Source: Seminavis robusta (taxonomy: Eukaryota > Bacillariophyta > Bacillariophyceae > Naviculales > Naviculaceae). Taken from it: DNA of 64,000 bases. Each line of letters opens with the position of its first letter. The stretch's first letter is position 1. The stretch spans positions 1 to 64,000 of the forward strand of contig CAICTM010000363.1 in NCBI GenBank assembly GCA_903772945.1. The letters run 5' to 3'. Below are positions 22,814 through 31,435 of the stretch, in pieces. A model generated the notes under the pieces. The model saw only the letters and a program-made list of their open reading frames with translations, did no database searches and had not been told where the DNA came from. The position numbers were made by a program, and so were the translations under genes.

Positions 22814-23126
22814 GATTAATTCACATGAAGTTTATAACTATTCTTTAAAATTAGAAACCACCCACACTACATTCTTTCTAGCTAGTTAGTCCTCAATAGC
22901 TACTCTCTCTCCCGTTGGAATTTTGTATGACAGCAACCAATGCACTTTATCAAAAACCCTCTCTGGCACCACTTTAGCTAGTTGCGATGCCAACTACTGT
23001 TGCTTTGACGCCTTTTGCTTGAGTTCCCAAAGCGCAGGTGATTGTCTAAATAATTTCTCTAATGTTTTATCATGTTTCCCTTCTATTTAAATGTACACTT
23101 GTGATTATGACTGATCCGTTTCTGTT

Positions 23127-23591
23127 CTATACACAGCAACAAGACTGGCGCTCTTGGCTGCTGTAGTTCTCCTTGGTCATGGTGCCATTTGCAAGCTCAT
23201 TGCAAAGGAAGATGTGGGGATACAGGAGGAAGGTGTAGACACCAAGGCCAATCCAGTTCTTATCCAAGCCAGCAATGACAGCATAGGCAATGTTCATAAG
23301 GATGGTGATCAAAATTGGGCCAATCCTAAATGTCAGGGCACCGTGAATTCCACAGATGTGACTGATGATGACGGCACTGTAAATAGCAATAAGAGCACCA
23401 AGATCATAGGTGTCAAGCATCAAAGCCTTCTTATCCTCTTCTGTTCCATATTTTTCAAAGAGAATCACAACCACAAGGCCAACAATGCTTCCAATCATGC
23501 CAATTGTGTCAAGGATGATGACAGCCCTTCTCATGTCACAAAGACAACCCAGGAAAAAGTGACCTTGTTTGCCTTTCTTCAAAGTGTCCAC
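23127..23591 (-). CDS. Four-helix membrane protein with C-terminal CaaX-like CCCV
   Basis: A small membrane protein with about four hydrophobic helices (IGMIGSIVGLVVVILF, LGALIAIYSAVIISHI, IGPILITILMNIAYAVIAG, IGLGVYTFLLYPHIFL) and a Cys-rich MRRA motif before the first. It ends QSCCCV, a possible prenylation or palmitoylation tail. It belongs to a diatom membrane-protein group known to me only as hypothetical. The start is unresolved: the frame opens at a GTG (23591) and the first in-frame ATG is at 23537, inside the conserved N-terminal block. Protein-like sequence continues upstream in frame (SSSKGSPVDTLKKGK), while a well-placed ATG at 23635 is in another frame. A one-base indel or an unseen short intron near the start is likely. 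Confidence 0.65.
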   Translation of the reverse strand: MDTLKKGKQGHFFLGCLCDMRRAVIILDTIGMIGSIVGLVVVILFEKYGTEEDKKALMLDTYDLGALIAIYSAVIISHICGIHGALTFRIGPILITILMNIAYAVIAGLDKNWIGLGVYTFLLYPHIFLCNELANGTMTKENYSSQERQSCCCV

Positions 23592-24087
23592 AGGGCTCCC
23601 CTTGCTTGAACTGTTGTGTTGTTGTTGTTGCTCATTGTTGATTGATTGATTGATTATTTTTGTGAGCTTGCGGTTGGTCTGTCTTCGGGTGCTCCAAGTT
23701 GCTGGCGGGAGTTGTTCACAAAACCCCTTTCCAAGCAGGAATGAATGGAACAGTGACTGGAGACAGCAACCAGTGACTCATCGGACGGGATTGAAACCGG
23801 TTCTCACAAAAGATCCAAACAAAAGATCGTGAAGGCAAGCCAAGCCAAGCAAGAAGGACCAAGCAAGAAGGACTTTGTCTTCCCTCTGTCTCCATCACTA
23901 AAACCAGTGCGCAACAAAAAGATCCTGACCAGACTTCGCGGAGACAAGCAAGAAGGATTTGAGAGGAGATTGATGGCTTCCCACTGTCTCCATCATAGAA
24001 AAGAAGACAAGGTCCGCATTATCTCAGAAATTGCGCACTTCCTCACTCTCGGATCTCACATCTTACCGCACGGTACTCCAAGAAAAG
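23592..24087. other. Divergent intergenic region
   Basis: Holds the 5' ends of the membrane-protein gene (minus) and the PNPOx-like gene (plus). It contains a GATT run at 23640-23655, and AAGCAAGAAGGA words repeated near 23850, 23864 and 23948. There is no supported gene. Confidence 0.4.
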
Positions 24088-24780
24088 ATGGAAGGACTAG
24101 AGTCAGGTTTGGGAGAACTTTTGGCAGATTCCAACCCTACAAATAATGAAGCCTCCAACATGGGCCACGACCCACTGTCTCAGTTCCTCTCTGACTGGGC
24201 CAAGGCAAAGGAAGCCAAGGACTCCAATGCGTTTTTCTGCACATTGGCAACCGTGACGGAAGATGGAGCTCCAGAGCTTCGGATGCTAGCGTTACGAGGA
24301 GTGGACGCAGCCAGGGGGACCTTTTTGATTGAAACTCATGACAGTTCCCCCAAATTCCATCAATTGAAGGCCAACGGCAAGTGGAGTCTCTTGACGTTTT
24401 GGAACCAACCGATCATGATGCAATATCGCATCAAAGGCACTGGAATTACGCTGTTGGACGCCACGGAAATGGAAGAACGATTCCAGAAAAAGCCAAAGTC
24501 CGCACAACTGTTGCCACTGTACTATGCCAATCATCAGGCACAGAGCAGCGTTCTAAAGGGCGGACGGGAAGAGTTTGTGTCAACAATGAAAGACTTGCTG
24601 AACAAGGAGTATGCTGAAAAGCCAGTTCCATTCCAGCCTTCCCTGGTAGGAATCCAATTCAAGCCGGATGTCATTGAGGAATGGCGGGGATCGGCCGCGG
24701 ATCGATTGCATGAACGATACCGATACGTTTACCAGAAATCAGAAGCCGGGTTGTGGAATAAGGAAACTCTGGTCCCGTGA
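24088..24780 (+). CDS. Pyridoxamine 5'-phosphate oxidase-like FMN protein, 230 aa
   Basis: The sequence follows the split-barrel flavin-binding fold of the PNPOx-like superfamily. After a helix (DPLSQFLSDWAKAKEAKD) come AFFCTLATVTEDGAPELRMLALRGVD (the strand pair that positions FMN phosphate), GTFLIETHDSSPKFHQLKANGKWSLLTFW and QYRIKGTG. The C-terminal block (VGIQFKPDVIEEWRGS, then ERYRYVYQ and a late Trp) is laid out like the Alr4036-type branch rather than the classical enzyme that ends in RLSP. Salvage of vitamin B6 is possible but not shown. The frame opens at a TTG (24031); the ATG at 24088 gives the better N-terminus, and a second candidate is the Met before GHDPLSQF. It is convergent with the RapZ-like gene. 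Confidence 0.8.
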   Translation: MEGLESGLGELLADSNPTNNEASNMGHDPLSQFLSDWAKAKEAKDSNAFFCTLATVTEDGAPELRMLALRGVDAARGTFLIETHDSSPKFHQLKANGKWSLLTFWNQPIMMQYRIKGTGITLLDATEMEERFQKKPKSAQLLPLYYANHQAQSSVLKGGREEFVSTMKDLLNKEYAEKPVPFQPSLVGIQFKPDVIEEWRGSAADRLHERYRYVYQKSEAGLWNKETLVP

Positions 24781-25019
24781 TCCCTGTTGGATCTACAATA
24801 ACGAAGCCCAAGTAGAGAGTGCTTGCAATTTTCTGATGCAGGATACACGAACCAGAAAACAATCGCGTCGAATCGAATCAGTCTAGATTACTAGGGGGAT
24901 ATTTAGCTATGGAGTGTTGGGTCAGACTGTGGTGGGCTCCACCATCACTGGCACCAGCACAGCCACACAATGAAAAAGACCGTATCACATACATTATCAC
25001 AATCGTATCACATACATTA

Positions 25020-25745
25020 TCACAATCTTCTCTGGCTACCCACGTTTTCTTTGCATACCCTTATGCCCTTGCGTCCTCTTTTCTCCTGTTTTTTGTTTCG
25101 ATACGTGCGGGAAGCCGCCGACGGCGACGGCGCTTTTTGGAGCCCAAGCAACGAATGATGGACCACTTCAAGCCGAATGAACGGCTTCCGATGAATTCCA
25201 TGCTTCTCCTTGAGTTGTTCCATAGCTGCTTGTGCGATTGCGACAGACCGGTGTAAACCAGCATGACATCCATATCCCAAAATGACCACAGCGCCATCAT
25301 TGCTTGTCGTGCAGGTAGGATCCCACTCAATTGGAGAAAGCTCTCGGGGTGAGTTTCCCTCGGGGCGGTCGCCATTTTCACAATTATTCACGGCTTCATT
25401 TGTTTCCTCTTTGTCTGCTAGCTGTGAAATAGAGTCCAGAACGAACTGAACGCCTCTGTTGATCAACTCCTGTGCTGCTGCATCTTTCATCACATCTTTG
25501 GCAAGATCCTTGTTCAACCCTGTATAAAGTTTTCGGGAACGAGCTGTTCCTGGGTTGGGAATACCACAGCAGTCCAAGACCATTTGACGTTGGCTTTGCG
25601 CTGGAGGCTTGCCGTTCTTGTACCCAAACGTCTCGATCCGAACATGGAGAGTCCGTCTGGGCGATCTAGGAGATGCGGGAATATCCATGTCGATGGCAGC
25701 ATCACTGCAGCCGATGTCAGAGGTCTCAAAGCTCGTGCTGTCCAT
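25020..25745 (-). CDS. RapZ C-terminal-domain-like protein, 241 aa
   Basis: The core resembles the C-terminal domain of bacterial RapZ (YvcJ family), which in bacteria binds RNA or GlcN6P-sensing partners. HVRIETFGYKNGKPP at residues 34-48 corresponds to the family's SFGFKxGxP, VLDCCGIPNPG at 56-66 to its DVRxLPNP, TGLNKDLAKDV at 75-85 to its TGLD block, and GYGCHAGLHRSVAIA at 157-171 to its GCTGGxHRSV loop. An acidic insertion (about 112-140) separates the halves. The N-terminal ATPase part of RapZ is absent, and the C-terminus is basic (RNKKQEKRGRKG). The frame is open up to a TTG at 25838; the first ATG is at 25745. It is convergent with the PNPOx-like gene, 239 bases apart. The domain call is by motif order only. 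Confidence 0.7.
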   Translation of the reverse strand: MDSTSFETSDIGCSDAAIDMDIPASPRSPRRTLHVRIETFGYKNGKPPAQSQRQMVLDCCGIPNPGTARSRKLYTGLNKDLAKDVMKDAAAQELINRGVQFVLDSISQLADKEETNEAVNNCENGDRPEGNSPRELSPIEWDPTCTTSNDGAVVILGYGCHAGLHRSVAIAQAAMEQLKEKHGIHRKPFIRLEVVHHSLLGLQKAPSPSAASRTYRNKKQEKRGRKGIRVCKENVGSQRRL

Positions 25746-26306
25746 ATTGATTACTTTTCGCTGAAGTCTTTTCCAGTGTGGGGGGTGGGCGTGTGGATGC
25801 TTCCCCCTTGCTCCTTTTGTTGTGGTGCTTGAGGACAAGGCTCGCAGGGATCATCCAATGCCGGAAGGATGCGGGACTGATGCACGTCTGATTGAAACAG
25901 TAGGACACCCTCGTTCGCAGCATCCTTCTCTCGTTCAACAGGCTGGGAGAAGCAAGTACTGCAAGGGGTCCAGATTCGGGTAGTTACCCACGGAAGCCAG
26001 CAGGTGACCTGGCTCAGGAAACCAAGTAGTTCTGCAATAGGAGAACAGTGCTGACCTACCGGTAGTATATCTTTGCAGGGGCCCAAAAGGTGATACATGT
26101 ACCAGTAAACGTAAATGTAACTCCAATAGATGTCCCCAGCTCGAGGTGGGCTACATGTCAATAGGACGTACCTTTAGCTAGAAAGATAAAGTAGTAGCTA
26201 TGTTCGTGAGTGTAATGATCAGCTTCTAAGTAAGTTGTGTATCTGTTGAAATGCTACGGCGTACAAAGCTGCATTTGGTGCATCCCTCGCTTCGAAATGC
26301 CACCGT
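25746..26306. other. Intergenic DNA
   Basis: Lies upstream of the RapZ-like gene and downstream of the CTD-like gene. An open minus-strand frame (26161-25751) contains a protein-like patch (SRILPALDDPCEPCPQA near 25870), but it has no start or domain that I can support. Confidence 0.35.
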
Positions 26307-27512
26307 CTAGTCAAAGCAAGAGGGAAAGACTGGGTTGTACTCTCGTAAGTTAAAATATGGATCTGGGTCGTAGCTTGGACTGAATTGTGGTTGGCATGGA
26401 TCATACTCCACCCTTCCATCCTGGGCACTATTACATTTCGAGGGGCTACTAGAGCTGACTACATCCAGGCTGCGCATTTGGTTCGGTTCGCGTAGCTTCT
26501 TTACAGACACTTTCCCCTCCATTTGGCTCCATTGGTTACTCGTGCCTCCATCTTTTTTCTGACAAGTCTGGTCAATTTTGAAGGTGACTTTCTTGACCGA
26601 CGGGAGAGGTCCGTCTTTGCTTCTTTTTGCACCCGCTGAGGAGGCCTCTCGCGTGGCTTTTCTCTTGCTTCTATGGCTCTGGCTTGGTGCGGAGGACTCA
26701 TAGCATGGCGACATCTTACCCGATACGACGGATGGATTGGTGGCAGTGTACGCAGTTCCGGCATAGCAAGGGGAGAACACCTGGAGCTTATTAGAGACAC
26801 CCGCCACAGGATTGTATGCAGGGCTCTTTGGAGTGTAAGCCGGGCTCATGGGAGAAAACATTCGGACACCGACCACAGGGTTTGAAGTGTAAACCGGGCT
26901 CATGGGAGACAACGTCGCGCCCCTCTGGGCTCCCACTGCGGGGTTGTATGCAGGGCTCTTTGGAGTGTAAACCGGGCTCATGGGAGAGAACGAAGAACCA
27001 GAACGGTACGAAGGCGAATACAATGCGCTTGTGGAAGCCTCTGGTCGGTAGACCGGGCTGGTTGGCTGCCTTGAATCGAGGTACAGTGGCGTTTTGGGAG
27101 TCGCATCAACGACATTCTGATAAGCCGGGGTCCTCACTCGGTGGGAAGAATAAGCACGACGCGGATCAAAAGTGCCACGACGAGAGGATTGCTGGTTGTG
27201 CGAGCGAACCCCGGCTCCACCGGCAGCGCGGTTTTGAGGGCGTTGCCCCCTTGGGTCAGTTCGCCTTCCGCCGTGAATCCTACCGCTACAGATACTAGAG
27301 CTATGATAACTTTTATTTCCCCCGACGCTACCGTACACACTCCGGCCACCAAAAGAGGGCACGTCTACCATGGCCTCCACCTTGTCGATGTCTATCCCGC
27401 TGTTGGCGATTACGTCGTCAATGGCGTCTCTGCCGTTCCCAACGCTGAGCCTGCTTCCGTGAACGATCCTGTCCTCTTCTTGTTTAATTCTGGATATCAT
27501 GGAGCCCAACAT
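26307..27512 (-). CDS. Protein with RNA polymerase II CTD-like heptads, 401 aa
   Basis: Not a known family. The N-terminal 60 residues are compact and acidic (IDDVIANSGIDIDKVEAMV). Residues 70-130 are Arg/Gly/Ser-rich. Residues about 135-290 carry repeats that resemble the polymerase II C-terminal-domain heptad YSPTSPS. Examples are SPMSPVYTPKSPAYNP, then SPMSPVYTSNP, then SPMSPAYTPKSPAYNP, with further SPxY units (SPVYRP, YSPSYR, SPCYAG, SPCYES). A basic stretch (SKRKATREASSAGAKRSK) is a plausible nuclear signal. The C-terminus has more Tyr/Pro units (PQFSPSYDPDPYFN). It lacks any polymerase domain. One inference is a nuclear protein using CTD-type docking or CTD kinases; a purely structural Pro/Ser/Tyr repeat is the alternative. 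The ATG at 27512 is the first in frame. Confidence 0.7.
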   Translation of the reverse strand: MLGSMISRIKQEEDRIVHGSRLSVGNGRDAIDDVIANSGIDIDKVEAMVDVPSFGGRSVYGSVGGNKSYHSSSICSGRIHGGRRTDPRGQRPQNRAAGGAGVRSHNQQSSRRGTFDPRRAYSSHRVRTPAYQNVVDATPKTPLYLDSRQPTSPVYRPEASTSALYSPSYRSGSSFSPMSPVYTPKSPAYNPAVGAQRGATLSPMSPVYTSNPVVGVRMFSPMSPAYTPKSPAYNPVAGVSNKLQVFSPCYAGTAYTATNPSVVSGKMSPCYESSAPSQSHRSKRKATREASSAGAKRSKDGPLPSVKKVTFKIDQTCQKKDGGTSNQWSQMEGKVSVKKLREPNQMRSLDVVSSSSPSKCNSAQDGRVEYDPCQPQFSPSYDPDPYFNLREYNPVFPSCFD

Positions 27513-27953
27513 GGTTGCTTTTGGTGTTTCTGATTGGAGTTTGGGTTGATTTTCCTTTCACGTCTTTGAGGTCAAAAATTTATGAGAACAAACAGTACAA
27601 AAGAGGAGATGTTTCAAACGTACCTCAATGTTTCAGACGTGGAGCTGAGTTCCACGGAGCCAACCAAACGTGGAACAGGACACCTACTAGAGGGCAGACC
27701 GTGGTGTGTAATTGGCTACAAGTACCGATACCAGCGCCGGTCACACACCACCAATCAGCTACTCTGCTAGGACCAGCTCGAGGATGTCACCTTAGATTGT
27801 CCCCGGCTTGGGTCTGATCCACAATATGTGTTCTGTATGTTTAACCCTTTGTGAGTTCCAACAGGATTTCCAACAGAAGGATTTCCAGACTATCATCCAC
27901 CGCACCGGTAGTTTAATTAAAATTGAAAGGCGGGAACACTATGTTTACTTAGT
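27513..27953. other. Intergenic DNA
   Basis: 441 bases between two minus-strand genes. It contains the promoter side of the CTD-like gene and the 3' flank of the JmjC-like/methyltransferase gene. Short ORFs only; no gene is supported. Confidence 0.4.
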
Positions 27954-29972
27954 TTACATCTTTCGAAAGATCACCATGTTGTATCCAATCTTTCCTTCCA
28001 CAGTCAGCTTTTGGCGATATTTGGATCCCATCCAGCCTTGATGATTCTTTTGTTTATCGGGGTCCAGCGATGGTACCTTGTTGCGGTAATTGAGTTCCAC
28101 CACTCGATACTCGGCCAACAAATCTCTGGATTCCACCAACGTCAATCCAACCCGTCGGGCCATTTGATTCATCTCTGTCACGGTATAGAGGGAGTTGGCC
28201 AACCAAGATCGGGCAAAGAGGTCCACGTCCTCGTCGTCTCGACTGGCACCTGGTTGCAAAAAGTCGTCAATGAGAACCACCATCCCATGTTTGGGCTTTA
28301 AACGAGTAGCCCAAGCGCGAAGTGTTTTCTGCATATCCGTCGAGTGAATGGCGGCTTCAATGCTGTAAATGACATCCAATGTTGGTGTGTCGTCGTTGAT
28401 GATGTTGTCGTAACTGTCTAACTTGATTTGGAAGCGATGAGTCGGGAGTGTGGTCTGAATGAATTTGGCCTGTTCTTCCGACAACGTACGTCCTTGCAGC
28501 TTCCATGCGGGTTGTTTGGCTTCCATCCACATTAAGGCACTGCCCAATCCACACCCGGCATCGAGAACTTCTAGTGGTGCCGATTCCGCACTCGTCTTTG
28601 TGGATTTTTGATAATGTTTCAAGATTCCTTCGTGAATCAATTCGTAGTGCGTTTCCGTCGATCTTTTATCGCCCAGCCAGCGATGAACGGCATAGCTGGC
28701 CACATCATTTGGATTTCTCTTGTGATCATTTTCGAGATCGTTGTAATACTTGTTCACATCGCCACCATACCACTTCCAATCTTTATCCTTTGCGGCATTG
28801 GAAGAATCCAAATTCCGGCGAGACAAAAGTGTATTCGAGCCTTCCCCCGAACATCGCTGCAAGGTTTTCTCGACGGCAGTCCGATCTGTATTGTCAATTG
28901 TGAGAGGCAAGTCTTTAAAATTTTGTCGTATCCGCGGCCCCAACTGTCTCCCAATTCCCACGGTCCATTCCGACAAGGAACAAGTGGCATGATAATAGTC
29001 GTGTGGGAACCAAATGACATCACCCGGTCCCTGAATAGTAGTTTTTATGGCTCCCTTTGGCAGTGGTTCTTTTCCATTCAAATAATCACAGGCATTGACT
29101 TTCACAGGTCGTTTGGCGGTGGGTGGCAAGAACCACCACACTTTGTAGCCCACGGCTTGGGCAATCCAGCTTTCACCGTGTTTATGGAATTCGTGCGATT
29201 GTCCTTTGGTCATGGTGGACAAGATGGAAAACGAGTCAATGTGTTGTACGACGGGAGGAATATCAAAGGGCAGTTTTTCGCCGGCTTGTCCAAAGAGGGC
29301 TCTATTTTCCTTGTCATTGGTAAATGCCAGCAGCGACTTGCGTGGATGGGTTTTATTTCCCGCAATGAAATTCCACAAATCCCCGAATTGCGCCACACAA
29401 GTTTCGTCCTTGACTTGCACGTACTTGTCCTTGATGTAGTACGGGATTGTACTGTAGGCTTTGAGAAAGGCTCGTTCGGATTTCCAACTGTCACTGGGAG
29501 GTTCCCACACTCCTCGCAGCACTACGGGTTGTCGTGTTCCAACACCCTTGGGGTCTTGCGCATTGTGGAATTCGGCAATCTGATTTTCCACCAAGGAAAA
29601 GAGCTGCTCTTCGGAACTTGCATTGTACGCCACCACCATGACATTGGTAGTAGTAGTAGTATGGACAATCTCTTTTTCTGACGAGACAACAACAGCTTTG
29701 GAAGAGGAAGACACGGGCTGTTGCTGTTGTTGTTGCTGTTGCTCACCATTGCTATTGCTAGATTGCTGCAGTAACCGTTGGAGCACTTCGTCGGGAGTGG
29801 CCAGTAGAGAGTTCTCGTTTGTCATTGCATCGCGATCATCACGGTGGCTACGATTGACCTCTCGAATGGCCGACCACACAATGCCAGCCACAATCACGGC
29901 CCATAGAACCGACGTGGCTCGGATGCCTTTCATGCCTCCTCGTTGTCGAGGATGTTTCGTAGGGAGTGTCAT
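27954..29972 (-). CDS. Membrane-anchored JmjC/cupin-like plus SAM methyltransferase fusion, 672 aa
   Basis: Two catalytic-type domains in one uninterrupted frame. Residues 19-35 form one hydrophobic helix after a basic N-terminus, a type II signal anchor by inference. A low-complexity linker (Gln run near 78-86) follows. Residues about 145-345 resemble the JmjC/cupin-8 Fe(II)/2-oxoglutarate fold: RQPVVLRGVW, then SHEFHKHGESWIAQAVGYKVWWFLPP (candidate metal ligands among H260, H263, H265 and E267), then GDVIWFPHDYYHATCSL (H328 as the distal His). Residues about 467-600 are a class I methyltransferase: LDAGCGLGSALMW (motif I), VIYSIEAAIHS and LKPKHGMVVLIDDF, closest in style to sterol or small-molecule C- and O-methyltransferases. 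The substrate is unknown. It is divergent from the small membrane protein at 30249. Confidence 0.8.
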   Translation of the reverse strand: MTLPTKHPRQRGGMKGIRATSVLWAVIVAGIVWSAIREVNRSHRDDRDAMTNENSLLATPDEVLQRLLQQSSNSNGEQQQQQQQQPVSSSSKAVVVSSEKEIVHTTTTTNVMVVAYNASSEEQLFSLVENQIAEFHNAQDPKGVGTRQPVVLRGVWEPPSDSWKSERAFLKAYSTIPYYIKDKYVQVKDETCVAQFGDLWNFIAGNKTHPRKSLLAFTNDKENRALFGQAGEKLPFDIPPVVQHIDSFSILSTMTKGQSHEFHKHGESWIAQAVGYKVWWFLPPTAKRPVKVNACDYLNGKEPLPKGAIKTTIQGPGDVIWFPHDYYHATCSLSEWTVGIGRQLGPRIRQNFKDLPLTIDNTDRTAVEKTLQRCSGEGSNTLLSRRNLDSSNAAKDKDWKWYGGDVNKYYNDLENDHKRNPNDVASYAVHRWLGDKRSTETHYELIHEGILKHYQKSTKTSAESAPLEVLDAGCGLGSALMWMEAKQPAWKLQGRTLSEEQAKFIQTTLPTHRFQIKLDSYDNIINDDTPTLDVIYSIEAAIHSTDMQKTLRAWATRLKPKHGMVVLIDDFLQPGASRDDEDVDLFARSWLANSLYTVTEMNQMARRVGLTLVESRDLLAEYRVVELNYRNKVPSLDPDKQKNHQGWMGSKYRQKLTVEGKIGYNMVIFRKM

Positions 29973-30248
29973 GGTACTTCCTCTTTCTCTTTCCAGAATA
30001 GAAGTGAATGTTGGAGGTTGTGTTGGAAGTGATATGAACTTGGTGTTGGAACGATGTCGCGCAACTCAATCGTCGCGTTTTGGCCAAACGGAAGATGAAA
30101 TTTTGTCCGCAAAACGAAAAAAGGTAAAAAATGAGAACCCCATTGAAATCTCCACAAGGGTTAGAGATGTTCACTCTCTCCAAACAACGCCACAGAGCGA
30201 CAATTGACAGCGGCTCCCCATTCCATTGATCCCTTGGCTGTCGCAACA
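29973..30248. promoter_or_regulatory. Compact divergent promoter region
   Basis: 276 bases separate the start codons of the JmjC-like/methyltransferase gene (minus) and the small membrane protein (plus), so both promoters must lie here or overlap. No specific element could be identified. Confidence 0.35.
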
Positions 30249-30713
30249 ATGGCGAGACCTTCCTCTGGTGGTGGCACCAGCGGCATGGGGGAACTGTCCT
30301 TTCCCGACAAGGACACTGTGTATCTCAAGCCAATCCTGTTGGCCAAACGACAACAATGGCGTCGGACACATCCACTTTGGTCACTGAGCTTTCCAGTCTC
30401 TTCCACCCTGTTGTGGTGTTGCGGTCTGGCACTGTTGCTACACCCACTAATGGTCTTGCTGTTGCGAAAATACAAGGAGGACGACTGGCATGAAATCCTG
30501 TTGGAAGAACAAGGCGGTGAAACAACAACCAAGATGATACTGAGAGCTGCCGTCTCGGCTCTGGATGCACTGGCGGTGGGGTTGCTGGATGGGAGCCCGC
30601 GAATTGCGGCGGCGTCTCTCTTTCTATACACGTCAATTTGCTCGGGATATCTGGCCTCTGCGGCTTGGAAGAGTGGAACAATCAAGGGGCAACCAACAAT
30701 CAAACAGGATTGA
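30249..30713 (+). CDS. Small multi-helix membrane protein, 154 aa
   Basis: Not recognised. The open frame begins at a TTG (30204); the ATG at 30249 in CGCAACAATGGC is the natural start. A Gly/Ser-rich N-terminus is followed by a strong membrane helix near residues 49-71 (STLLWCCGLALLLHPLMVLL), a polar loop (KYKEDDWHEILLEEQGG), an amphipathic stretch (ILRAAVSALDALAVGLLDG) and another helix near 120-140 (AAASLFLYTSICSGYLASAA). There is no signal motif for a particular organelle. Confidence 0.6.
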   Translation: MARPSSGGGTSGMGELSFPDKDTVYLKPILLAKRQQWRRTHPLWSLSFPVSSTLLWCCGLALLLHPLMVLLLRKYKEDDWHEILLEEQGGETTTKMILRAAVSALDALAVGLLDGSPRIAAASLFLYTSICSGYLASAAWKSGTIKGQPTIKQD

Positions 30714-31079
30714 CAGGGATTTCTCGAGAAAATTGGAAAATCCATCCTGTAGTTGCAACAGTCAAATGGTTGGGACAGCGCAGCGCCATGGAAGCAAGAT
30801 GAGCGTCAGACCAAGTTTATTTATTCAACAAAACTGACAACGCTGGGTTTTCGGCTTGTACGATTTGGTCTGGACGCATCCCAGATGAGAAATGTGCTTT
30901 TGCGGAATCAAATCATTCCGTCTACGCGGGCATCTCCGTTTTGTGGGTGTGATTTTGACTGTGCGTGAGCGTCCCAATGCATGTTTCTTGGGTGGAGAAA
31001 ACAAGACCGTGGCGGGTTTAGATTTTTGACGAGCAGTACGTACCGTAGTAACTTGTTCATTGGGAAGAAACAAAGCTAG

Positions 31080-31345
31080 CTAATAAAGCACCAATAACTG
31101 AATGGCCAGCTTCCTTTGGAGCAAAAGAGAAGTATCTGTTGCTGAGGTTCTTCTCATTTCTTGCGCCATGGCTTTCTTATTAAATTCGCAACACAAATTA
31201 CTGATTGGTTGTTCCAGACCGTACGTGCGGTAGTGATGTTGCGGGTCACTGAAGGTAACTTTGCACCCCACCACTCCAAGAACCAAGGAGTATCAAAGAG
31301 AGTTTGGAGACCATTGACAAATCCAACGTTGTGCCGGTATTATTG
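31080..31345 (-). pseudogene. Decayed gene fragment, copy 1
   Basis: On the minus strand a protein-like frame (VTFSDPQHHYRTYGLEQPI and EFNKKAMAQEMRR) ends at TAG near 31080. Directly upstream, in other frames, are RWICQ and LFDTPWFLEWWG. About 80 bases of this stretch match 31436-31525 in the same orientation, so the two are duplicated pieces of one ancestral gene, each with frame breaks. The family is not recognised. Confidence 0.35.
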
Positions 31346-31435
31346 AATGTTTGGCTGATCTTCCAAATGGAAGCTTGGATCTTCCTCTCGGCAGCACCTA
31401 ACTCTGACCCACTCCAGACCCCGGTCCTGGACCTT

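Noticed and set aside
28608-29681. 357-codon plus ORF
   Set aside because: It is antisense to the JmjC-like/methyltransferase gene, has no recognisable domain, and no ATG-based start of its own is convincing.
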